Origin: Saprospiraceae bacterium
GTDB lineage: Bacteria; Bacteroidota; Bacteroidia; Chitinophagales; Saprospiraceae
DNA: 12,659 nucleotides
Direction of reading: 5' to 3'
Assembly (NCBI GenBank): GCA_020630895.1
Contig: JAHDII010000030.1
Span: 5,733 to 18,391, forward strand
Shown piece after piece: positions 6,817-12,659 of this stretch. Below the pieces are notes generated by a model. It searched no databases. It was not told the origin of the DNA and saw only the letters and a list, made by a program, of their open reading frames with translations. Each line of letters begins with the position of its first letter. Within the stretch, counting starts at the first letter, position 1. The translations under genes and the position numbers were made by a program.

Positions 6817-7284
6817 TTAATTTAAAGGTTCTCTTTTTAGCCATTCGTCTTTAATTCGAAACATTGTAATAAGGTAAGGAATAAGTATAAGAATTTCCAA
6901 TCTAAAGTTAAAAGAATTATATTCAGATAATATTATTCCCATTATAATAAAGCATGTAATAATTCCAATAATACCATCGAAAATAGCTAAATTAATTGCC
7001 CACTTTTTTTCAAACCATAAACCAAAAGCTACTATTCCTTTTAATAAAAATATAAGAACAATAATACCTCCCGATAGACTTAATACTTGTTGAGTGGATA
7101 AACCATAAATAGCTAAATCTATAGGATAACCTAATACTCCTATAAGAGCAGCAAAGGGGCTAATTACACCAAAAATAATAAATATCCAAGTAAAGATTTT
7201 TATCCAAAGAGGTAATAGATCTCTTCTACGTTCTTTTTTTTCAATTAAAGATTCATCTAAAATATTGGGGTTTTGATTTTCCAT
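6817..7284 (-). CDS. Unrecognised four-helix membrane protein
   Basis: I do not recognise a named family for this 155-aa protein. It has a charged cytoplasmic-looking N-terminus (residues 1-25, with EKKERRRD at 15-22). Four hydrophobic segments follow at about 27-51, 68-90, 96-119 and 128-142, and the protein ends in a short charged tail (FRIKDEWLKREPLN). Segment 2-3 contains LKGIVAFGLWFEKKWA (81-96), a pattern of Gly and aromatic residues at the membrane border seen in several small uncharacterised membrane families. There is no signal peptide and no catalytic motif. The ATG at 7282-7284 is the first in frame. It sits 19 bases after the phosphohexomutase gene and 7 bases before the LysE-type gene, so co-transcription is very likely. 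The context does not define a role. Confidence 0.8.
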   Translation of the reverse strand: MENQNPNILDESLIEKKERRRDLLPLWIKIFTWIFIIFGVISPFAALIGVLGYPIDLAIYGLSTQQVLSLSGGIIVLIFLLKGIVAFGLWFEKKWAINLAIFDGIIGIITCFIIMGIILSEYNSFNFRLEILILIPYLITMFRIKDEWLKREPLN

Positions 7285-7303
7285 ATTTCAATATTATTAT
7301 AAG

Positions 7304-8701
7304 TTATCCCAGTGTATCGTGTGTAGCAGCTAGAAGAGCTTTAACCCTTTCCATATTAGGAGCTTGGGCATAAACTCTTAAAACAGGTTCCGTTCCAGAA
7401 GGACGAATCATTACCCATTCATCATCAGAAAAATAAAATTTATACCCATCTATATTTTCTACTTTTTGAACTTTGTATTCTCCCATTGCTTTATAAGTAC
7501 CTGCTTTGCAATGATCCATAATTGCCCATTTTTTATCATTATCAATATGAAGATCATCTCTATCAAAAGCTAAAGGTCCTACAATATCATATACTTCTTG
7601 AATGAGTTCAGTAATTGATTTTTTTGTTTTAGCCATAAATTCCATAATCAACAATCCCATCCAAATCCCATCTCTTTCAGGGATATGTCCTTTTGTAGCT
7701 AAACCTCCAGATTCTTCTCCTCCTACAAGAACATCTTCCTCGATCATAATTTCAGCAATATATTTGAATCCTATTTTAGTCACCTCAATATCTAAATCAA
7801 AATGTTCAGCTAATTTTTTCATTTTATCTGTTACAGAAAAAGTAATAATTACTTTCCCATCCATTTCTTTATATTTTTTCATATAAAGAAGTAACAATAA
7901 TAAAAGATGATGCGAATCTACAAAATTTCCATTTTCATCGTACATTCCAATTCTATCAGCATCACCATCATTAGCCAAACCTAAATTAAGTGTAGAATTA
8001 TTGGCTAATGTTTCAGATAATTCTTTTAAATTTTTATGGATAGGCTCTGGAGCTTGTCCTCTAAAAGAAGGATTATCATCACAATGCAAAAGAGTCGCTT
8101 GAGGAAATAATTTTTTAATTACATTTTGCCCTGCTCCATACATTGCATCATAGACTAAATTGATATGAGAATTTCTAATAGCATCTAAATCAAAATTTTC
8201 TTGAACATGACTAATATACATCCCCTCTAAATCAATATAATTGAGTAAACCTTCATCAAACATATTATCTAAAGAAGGTAATGATTCAGATGTATGAGTA
8301 TCAGGAATGAGCGCTTCTACAGCTGCAATATCTTTAGGAATACTTGGTCCTCCATAAGAGGATTTTAATTTGAATCCATTATATGAAGGAGGGTTATGAC
8401 TTGCTGTAATGACAATTCCTAGATCAGATTTGGTTTTTACAACACCTAATGAAACCATTGGGGTAGAAACAAAACCTTGTGCTAAATGAACTTTAATACC
8501 ATGAAGTCCCATAATTTTAGTGGTGGTCTCAGCAAATAATTTTCCTGCAAAACGACAATCATGCCCAATCACTACTTTTTTAAACCCTTGTGTTTTCATC
8601 CAAAGAGCAGTTCCTTCTGCAACACGTTTTACATTATCTACTGTATATTCTTGAGCAATAATTGCTCTCCAACCATCTGTTCCAAATTTTATCTTTGTCA
8701 T
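7304..8701 (-). CDS. Phosphoglucomutase/phosphomannomutase (alpha-D-phosphohexomutase)
   Basis: The enzyme interconverts hexose 1- and 6-phosphates through a phosphoserine intermediate in the cytoplasm, feeding nucleotide-sugar, glycan or glycogen synthesis. The 465-aa protein has all four family domains. FGTDGWRA (6-13) opens it, and TASHNPPSYNGFK (99-111) carries the phosphorylated S101. NDGDADR (244-250) binds the metal through D245, D247 and D249. GGEESGG (327-333) is the sugar-recognition loop, and RPSGTEPVLRVYAQA (433-447) binds the phosphate. GEESGG is common to both glucose and mannose enzymes, so the preferred sugar cannot be settled here. A glucosamine mutase (GlmM) is less likely given the SHNPPSYNG and GEESGG motifs. 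It leads a three-gene minus-strand unit with the membrane protein (19-base gap) and the LysE-type exporter. A TATATTTG element lies 44 bases upstream of its ATG. Confidence 0.94.
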   Translation of the reverse strand: MTKIKFGTDGWRAIIAQEYTVDNVKRVAEGTALWMKTQGFKKVVIGHDCRFAGKLFAETTTKIMGLHGIKVHLAQGFVSTPMVSLGVVKTKSDLGIVITASHNPPSYNGFKLKSSYGGPSIPKDIAAVEALIPDTHTSESLPSLDNMFDEGLLNYIDLEGMYISHVQENFDLDAIRNSHINLVYDAMYGAGQNVIKKLFPQATLLHCDDNPSFRGQAPEPIHKNLKELSETLANNSTLNLGLANDGDADRIGMYDENGNFVDSHHLLLLLLLYMKKYKEMDGKVIITFSVTDKMKKLAEHFDLDIEVTKIGFKYIAEIMIEEDVLVGGEESGGLATKGHIPERDGIWMGLLIMEFMAKTKKSITELIQEVYDIVGPLAFDRDDLHIDNDKKWAIMDHCKAGTYKAMGEYKVQKVENIDGYKFYFSDDEWVMIRPSGTEPVLRVYAQAPNMERVKALLAATHDTLG

Positions 8702-8745
8702 TATTATTGATGTGTATTAGGAATTTTTATTTTTAAAAAAGAGTT

Positions 8746-8753
8746 CAAATATA
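8746..8753 (-). promoter_or_regulatory. Bacteroidota -7 promoter element for the phosphohexomutase operon
   Basis: The minus strand reads TATATTTG, a full TAnnTTTG match, 44 bases before the ATG at 8701. No clear -33 TTG is seen at the usual distance. Confidence 0.55.
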
Positions 8754-8774
8754 AGGAAGATTAAGGAACTTCAC

Positions 8775-8782
8775 TATCTTGG
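8775..8782 (+). promoter_or_regulatory. Possible -7 promoter element for pcm
   Basis: TATCTTGG differs from TAnnTTTG at one position and ends 27 bases before the TTG start of pcm. It sits in the 108-bp divergent spacer, about 20 bases from the opposing phosphohexomutase element. No -33 box is visible, so support is limited. Confidence 0.3.
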
Positions 8783-8809
8783 ATTTATATTATAAAATAA
8801 TTTTTTTAT

Positions 8810-9472
8810 TTGAAAGATTCATATTTACATAAAGGGCTTCGGAAAAAGCTGGTTCAAACGATACAAAAAAAAGGAATTCATGATGAAACCATCTTAAATG
8901 CTATTTATTCTTTGCCTCGACATTATTTTTTAGATAAAGCATTTGAAGAACATGCCTACGAAGATAAGGCATTTCCTATAGGAAATCAACAAACAATTTC
9001 TCAACCTTATACCGTAGCATATCAAACTCAAATGTTACAAGTAGAAAAAAAAGATAAAATTTTAGAAATTGGAACAGGTTCGGGCTATCAAGCTGCTATT
9101 TTAGCTTTGTTAGGTGCAAGAGTTTTTAGTATAGAACGACAAGAAGATTTATTTTTTAGAACAAGAGAATTATTAGATCGTTTGGGTTTGGAAAGAGTTA
9201 GAATGTATTATAAGGATGGATATAAAGGTTTGCCTGAATTTGCTCCTTTTGATAAAATTATTGTAACTGCAGGAGCTGAAAAAATCCCTCAAGCTTTATT
9301 TGAACAATTAGCCATTGGAGGTAGATTTGTAATTCCTTTTGGAAAAGAATCACAAAGAATGTTGTGTATTACTAAAAACGAAAATCAAGAACCAGAAATA
9401 ATAGAAGAAGGTGATTTATTCAAATTTGTTCCTTTCTTAAAAGGAACAAATCGATCTAAAATTAATGACTAG
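8810..9472 (+). CDS. pcm: Protein-L-isoaspartate O-methyltransferase
   Basis: Pcm uses S-adenosylmethionine to methylate isoaspartyl residues formed by protein ageing, starting their repair in the cytoplasm. The 220-aa protein matches the family length. It contains the substrate-side motif QQTISQPYTVA (60-70), SAM-binding motif I as LEIGTGSGYQAA (85-96), the acidic E109 ending the second strand, DGYKGLPEFAPFDKI (136-150) with TAGAEKIP (153-160), and the C-terminal FVPFLKG (206-212). The frame has a stop at 8798-8800 and no ATG before the conserved N-terminus (MKDSYLHKGLRKKLV), so the TTG at 8810 is the likely start; the preceding bases are A/T-rich without a Shine-Dalgarno. Its last 11 bases overlap the end of the convergent phosphatase gene, and a strong hairpin lies in its final codons. 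Confidence 0.94.
   Translation: MKDSYLHKGLRKKLVQTIQKKGIHDETILNAIYSLPRHYFLDKAFEEHAYEDKAFPIGNQQTISQPYTVAYQTQMLQVEKKDKILEIGTGSGYQAAILALLGARVFSIERQEDLFFRTRELLDRLGLERVRMYYKDGYKGLPEFAPFDKIIVTAGAEKIPQALFEQLAIGGRFVIPFGKESQRMLCITKNENQEPEIIEEGDLFKFVPFLKGTNRSKIND
9424..9451. terminator. Perfect 12-bp hairpin in the pcm tail, probable terminator for the phosphatase gene
   Basis: ATTTGTTCCTTT (9424-9435) is the exact reverse complement of 9440-9451, around the 4-base loop CTTA (9436-9439). On the minus strand it begins 10 bases after the phosphatase stop codon and is followed by TTGAATAAATC, only weakly U-rich. On the plus strand it lies inside pcm, 18 bases before the stop, encoding residues FVPFLKGTN. 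It is the longest perfect stem I found in the window. A bidirectional or antisense-based 3'-end role is inferred. Confidence 0.6.
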
Positions 9473-9965
9473 AATCTGATTGATTAGAAGATGAAGTATT
9501 GATAATACCATCATCCCCATATTTTTGAATAATCGCATTACAAGCTTTATCGAGCATTTCATACACCAATTCAAAACCATCGTCATTCCAATAAGGATCT
9601 GGAACAGAACGATTTTCTTTAGGTTCTATCATATTCATGATTAAATGGACTTTTTTTCTTTGCTCGTCTCTAACAGCTAAACGCAAAATATTTTGATAAT
9701 TAGAAGAATCCATTGCAAATATTAAATCATACTCTTCTAAATCAGAATACTTTAATTGAGCCCCCCTTTGATGAGTGATATCAATACCATGTTTTTGTGC
9801 TGTAAGAATAGAACGAGAATCAGGTAACTCTCCAATATGCCAATTTCCTGTTCCAGCAGATTGTACTTCCCAATCTAAATTAAATGTATTTATCTTATGC
9901 TGAAGAATGCCTTCAGCTAATGGAGATCGACAAATATTGCCTAAGCAAACCATTAATACTTTCAT
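9462..9965 (-). CDS. Low-molecular-weight protein-tyrosine phosphatase family protein
   Basis: This 167-aa cytoplasmic phosphatase carries the N-terminal P-loop CLGNICRS (7-14, the CX5R signature with nucleophile C7 and R13). It also has the downstream VPDPYW (121-126), with D123 as general acid and Y125 beside it. QSAGTGNWHIGELPD (35-49) is the usual substrate-loop region. Bacterial relatives dephosphorylate protein tyrosines, often in exopolysaccharide control, but some act on phosphoarginine; the substrate here is unknown and no cognate kinase is in the window. The last dozen residues (INTSSSNQSDSSH) form a low-complexity Ser-rich tail beyond the conserved fold. This tail overlaps the convergent pcm gene by 11 bases, consistent with a late extension of the reading frame. 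The WG-repeat gene lies 66 bases upstream on the same strand, so the three minus-strand genes here may be co-transcribed. Confidence 0.92.
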   Translation of the reverse strand: MKVLMVCLGNICRSPLAEGILQHKINTFNLDWEVQSAGTGNWHIGELPDSRSILTAQKHGIDITHQRGAQLKYSDLEEYDLIFAMDSSNYQNILRLAVRDEQRKKVHLIMNMIEPKENRSVPDPYWNDDGFELVYEMLDKACNAIIQKYGDDGIINTSSSNQSDSSH

Positions 9966-10031
9966 TCTTAATCTTATTTGTATTAGGTTGAAATTAATGG
10001 TTTAATGTTTGGATGTGTAAAAGTAGTGTTT

Positions 10032-11771
10032 TTATTTAGAAATTCCAACGCTTTCAAAACTTTCCAATGAAATAATATCCATCCTATCATTTAATAATAT
10101 CCATGAAATATTATCTCTTGTAATGGCTGTAATTCCATTTTTGAAGGACATTGCATCCTTAATCTGTTCAGCAATAGGAACTAACAAATTGCCTTCAGTA
10201 TCAATATAAGAATATGTTTTTTTTCTACTTCCAAAAATATCTTTTTCTTCTTTTTCAAAAACGACTAGAGCTTTACCATTATTAAAAGGATAAATAAACG
10301 AAGGTTTGATATTAAGGGATTTTAAACGATTGCCTTTATAGTCATAAATAAAAGTATATTCTGAATTTTTAGGCTGTGCCATAATTCTTTTATCATCAAT
10401 AGGATGAATAAAATGAAATGTATCATTCAAAATTAAATTTCCTGAAAAAGAATAAAATGCTTGGTAATTATCTTGAATCAATTTAATTCCATAATCATTA
10501 AATTGGGGAGTCGTTTCAGCATCAAATGCAATCACATTATTTTGAATCACCCAAATATTTTTTCTTTTTAGAAAACCATATTTGAATGGTTTTGTAGAAG
10601 AACTATAATTTCTAAAATCTTTATATTTATTAGTAAATTTTTGAGTTTTTGTATTAAAAGCTATCCAATACATTTCGTCCAATCTTAAAAACCAATATCC
10701 ATTTTCAAAATAACCTAATAAAAAAGAATGTTCTCCTTGAATTTCTCCTTTTTTATTGATCAAATAAGTATTATTTCTTTGAGGAACATTTTTTCTAGCA
10801 GTTGCATATCCTTCATGAAAATAAAAAACTCGATGATATTGATGTTTGATTTCTTGTTGAGTAGTAGCATCTAAAAAGGTAATACTATTCATTTGAAACA
10901 TTCCATCTCCATAATTAATAAGAGGTTCTTTATATTTTGGAGGAATGATTTCTCCTTCACCTATTTTATAAACACCCCATAAATCATTTTTAAGAAAGGA
11001 CACAAAACCATCTTTAACATCTCTTTTCAAAATTCTTTCATAAATAATAGGTACTTTTTCTTTTTTATGAATATCAATAATTCCAAATTTAGAATTTTGT
11101 TCTACTAAAAAAAGATCATCATATAAATAAGAAGTTGAAGCATAAGATGTTTCTAAAATTTGTTGATTTTTTTTATAACCATAAAATTTTTTATACCCAT
11201 CTTTCTTTGCAAGAATAACATGTTCGTCAGGGTTACAATATTCATGATTGATTTCTTTTACTTCATTGCCTTGTTCATCAAACAAACCCCATGAGCCTCC
11301 AGAAGAATAACTTCCTTCTCTAACATTAGGAACATCAATTCCAACTCTAAAATGATTAGCATAATATTGAATAACGTCATATATAGGTGGTAGAATTTCT
11401 TTTCCGTTTTTATCTATAATTCCTACTAAAAATTTTCGTCTTTCATTATTATATTCTTGATATGTTGTTCCTCCTTTTATAATTTTTGCGAAATGTTTTA
11501 AGTGGGGATGCCATTTTATATCTTCATAAGTAGGAGGGAGAATTATTTTTCCTTTTTCGCTCACTAAACCCCACCTGCCATTGGCATATACTTTATATTG
11601 TTGAGGAGCATTAAATATTGTAGAATATCCTTCAAATTGGGGCTCTAAAATATACTTTCCTTTACTATTCATAATACCCCAAAGCCCATTTTTTTTCACC
11701 CAAACAATATCTTGAGAAAAAGCAATATGAACCGTTAATAATAAAAAAAATATTCCAATTATTTTTTTCAT
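10032..11771 (-). CDS. Secreted WG-repeat protein
   Basis: This 579-aa exported protein has a clear signal peptide: MKK, a hydrophobic core at 4-17, and probable cleavage at AFS-Q near residue 19, typical of Bacteroidota. The mature part is built of WG (KWG-leptospira-type) repeats. Units include LWGIMNSKGKYILEPQFE (30-47), RWGLVSEKGKIILPPTYE (66-83), VGIIDKNGKEILPPIYD (116-132), SWGLFDEQGNEV (160-171), KFGIIDIHKKEKVPIIYE (228-245) and LWGVYKIGEGEIIPPKY (264-280). The second half (about 290-579) is more diverged, with partial units such as TYLINKKGEI and YIDTEGNLLVPI. WG repeats fold into beta-rich, probably propeller-like or solenoid surfaces; their biochemical role is poorly known. No catalytic motif or T9SS C-terminal sorting domain is evident. 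Its ATG overlaps the stop of the Asp-box gene by 4 bases, so the two are translationally coupled. It may sit in the periplasm or outer membrane; partner unknown. Confidence 0.87.
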   Translation of the reverse strand: MKKIIGIFFLLLTVHIAFSQDIVWVKKNGLWGIMNSKGKYILEPQFEGYSTIFNAPQQYKVYANGRWGLVSEKGKIILPPTYEDIKWHPHLKHFAKIIKGGTTYQEYNNERRKFLVGIIDKNGKEILPPIYDVIQYYANHFRVGIDVPNVREGSYSSGGSWGLFDEQGNEVKEINHEYCNPDEHVILAKKDGYKKFYGYKKNQQILETSYASTSYLYDDLFLVEQNSKFGIIDIHKKEKVPIIYERILKRDVKDGFVSFLKNDLWGVYKIGEGEIIPPKYKEPLINYGDGMFQMNSITFLDATTQQEIKHQYHRVFYFHEGYATARKNVPQRNNTYLINKKGEIQGEHSFLLGYFENGYWFLRLDEMYWIAFNTKTQKFTNKYKDFRNYSSSTKPFKYGFLKRKNIWVIQNNVIAFDAETTPQFNDYGIKLIQDNYQAFYSFSGNLILNDTFHFIHPIDDKRIMAQPKNSEYTFIYDYKGNRLKSLNIKPSFIYPFNNGKALVVFEKEEKDIFGSRKKTYSYIDTEGNLLVPIAEQIKDAMSFKNGITAITRDNISWILLNDRMDIISLESFESVGISK

Positions 11772-12580
11772 AATTCTATTTTATATAATTGATCATTGAA
11801 TAAGTAAAAGAGTTCTTTTTCATTAATAAAGAATAGTTTATTTTGCTTAATAGGTCGGCGTCCCCCCCTATATCTTCTTGAGTTATTGTGGGAATTCTCT
11901 ATTGGAATATATTCCCAAATTTTTCCTTTATCTACAGATACAAGCCAATAATTTTGAGCTGAAAATATAACAGTATTATTGAATGAATTAATAAAAACAT
12001 TATCGTTATAAAAAGAATGAAGAGATAAAAGATCTGTTCGAGTTTCTTTACGATTTTTATAATTATATTTTACTATTGTATGTCCTCTTTTATTTTCAAA
12101 TTTACGTAAATGAAAAGAAGTTGAAGGATTTATTTTTTCATTTTTGTTGTCAAATATTGTCCAACTTTTTCCTTTGTCATTAGATTCATAAAGGGTTTTG
12201 TCTTCATTTTTTAAAACAAGTTTTTTTTCTTTATTTGGAGAAAAATAATATTTCACATCAGTATTTATTTGATACTGAAACTGCCATGTTTTCCCTTGGT
12301 TTTCTGACAAATATAAGCGAATAGCTTTGTTATTCCCTTGGGATAAAACATATATTTCATTTTTATTTTTAAACTCAATATCATAAATATTTTTACTCGA
12401 TAAAATATGATCTTGAATCCAAGTATTTCCTTTATCTAAAGATTTAATTATTTTTTTTGTTCTAGTTTGTCTATTATAAATAATGATATAAAAAATATTT
12501 TCATCTAAAGCAAAAGCATTTTTTATAGTTTCTGCTTCCTTGTCTAATTTTAAATTAAAATATTTCCATTCATGATTCAA
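11768..12580 (-). CDS. Asp-box (BNR/sialidase-like) repeat protein, N-terminus uncertain
   Basis: The 270-aa frame carries four Asp-boxes (S-x-D/N-x-G-x-x-W): SLDKGNTW (47-54), SENQGKTW (92-99), SNDKGKSW (133-140) and SVDKGKIW (215-222). Spacing of about 41-82 residues is typical of beta-propeller blades in sialidase/Ycf48-like proteins. No sialidase catalytic arginine triad or FRIP motif is recognisable, so it is probably a binding or structural propeller. Residues 234-243 form a basic patch (SRRYRGGRRP). The whole frame contains no ATG; TTG at 12580 is the best guess, and the frame stays open upstream to a stop at 12626-12628. No signal peptide is seen at either choice, which is odd since the coupled downstream partner is exported. 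The gene may therefore be 5'-truncated or frameshifted, or use a non-ATG start. It overlaps the WG-repeat start by 4 bases (ATGA). Confidence 0.6.
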   Translation of the reverse strand: MNHEWKYFNLKLDKEAETIKNAFALDENIFYIIIYNRQTRTKKIIKSLDKGNTWIQDHILSSKNIYDIEFKNKNEIYVLSQGNNKAIRLYLSENQGKTWQFQYQINTDVKYYFSPNKEKKLVLKNEDKTLYESNDKGKSWTIFDNKNEKINPSTSFHLRKFENKRGHTIVKYNYKNRKETRTDLLSLHSFYNDNVFINSFNNTVIFSAQNYWLVSVDKGKIWEYIPIENSHNNSRRYRGGRRPIKQNKLFFINEKELFYLFNDQLYKIEL

Positions 12581-12585
12581 ATATA
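12578..12585 (-). promoter_or_regulatory. TATATTTG promoter-like element overlapping the assumed Asp-box gene start
   Basis: The minus strand reads TATATTTG, a full TAnnTTTG match whose last three bases are the presumed TTG start. If it is a real -7 box, transcription would begin inside the assigned reading frame and the TTG could not be the start. If the TTG is the start, the match is coincidental in AT-rich DNA. No -33 box is visible. Confidence 0.25.
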
Positions 12586-12659
12586 AATAAAACTCTATGT
12601 CATTAAATAAAAGAAGATGTGTTTTTTATAGGTTTTATGTCAAAAATATAAGGACTAAT
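12581..12659. other. Window end upstream of the Asp-box gene
   Basis: These 79 AT-rich bases run to the window edge. On the minus strand the Asp-box frame continues open through 12625 (residues reading KTHLLLFNDIEFYLYL before the assumed start) and then meets TAA at 12626-12628. An ATG at 12601-12603 on the minus strand is out of frame and stops after two codons. No other gene is visible. Confidence 0.5.

Noticed and set aside
7602..7886. A 94-codon open frame on the plus strand
   Set aside because: It lies wholly antisense within the well-supported phosphohexomutase gene and its translation has no recognisable features; it is a mirror of that gene's codon pattern.
11768..12580. Active sialidase
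   Set aside because: Asp-boxes alone occur in many propellers; no catalytic arginine triad, FRIP motif or nucleophilic tyrosine context can be identified.

Overview
The window is a strongly AT-rich piece of a Bacteroidota chromosome, most likely Flavobacteriia. Reasons are the protein families (a bifunctional RSH with an RLKD motif, PurA, a PIKGT-type PabB, secreted WG-repeat and Asp-box proteins), A/T-ending codons throughout, almost no well-placed Shine-Dalgarno sequences, and several matches to the Bacteroidota -7 promoter element TAnnTTTG. It reads as mostly ordinary housekeeping chromosome with one accessory-looking corner at the right end. I cannot name the species.

Left part (1-3919). 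The 5' portion of a tRNA-Leu(UAG) leaves the window on the minus strand. Reading right are a full-length RelA/SpoT homologue (ppGpp synthetase/hydrolase) and purA (adenylosuccinate synthase), 120 bp apart with a promoter-like element between them. The pair joins stringent-response signalling with purine synthesis. A 347-bp gene-free stretch (3880-4226) follows. It is very AT-rich and carries four inverted repeats.

Middle part (4227-6176). A 190-aa NUMOD4/HNH/helix-turn-helix protein is followed two bases later by pabB (aminodeoxychorismate synthase component I, folate/PABA pathway), which appears to start at TTG. The pabB end and the following spacer hold heptad repeats that form an imperfect hairpin between two convergent transcription units.

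Minus-strand operon (8701 down to 6177). Phosphoglucomutase/phosphomannomutase, an unrecognised four-helix membrane protein and a LysE-type exporter (GTG start) are tightly spaced and probably co-transcribed from a TATATTTG element at 8746-8753.

Right part (8810-12659). pcm (protein-L-isoaspartate methyltransferase, TTG start) converges on a low-molecular-weight tyrosine phosphatase gene. Their 3' ends overlap by 11 bp, and a perfect 12-bp hairpin lies in the pcm tail. Upstream of the phosphatase on the same minus strand are a secreted WG-repeat protein and, overlapping it by 4 bp (ATGA), an Asp-box (BNR) protein whose reading frame contains no ATG at all.

The most unusual items are the coupled Asp-box/WG-repeat pair with its unclear N-terminus, the HNH-like gene coupled to pabB behind a palindrome-rich spacer, the heptad-repeat hairpin, the hairpin in the overlapping pcm/phosphatase tails, and the cluster of non-ATG starts. 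I found no CRISPR array, insertion sequence, rRNA or clear defence system.
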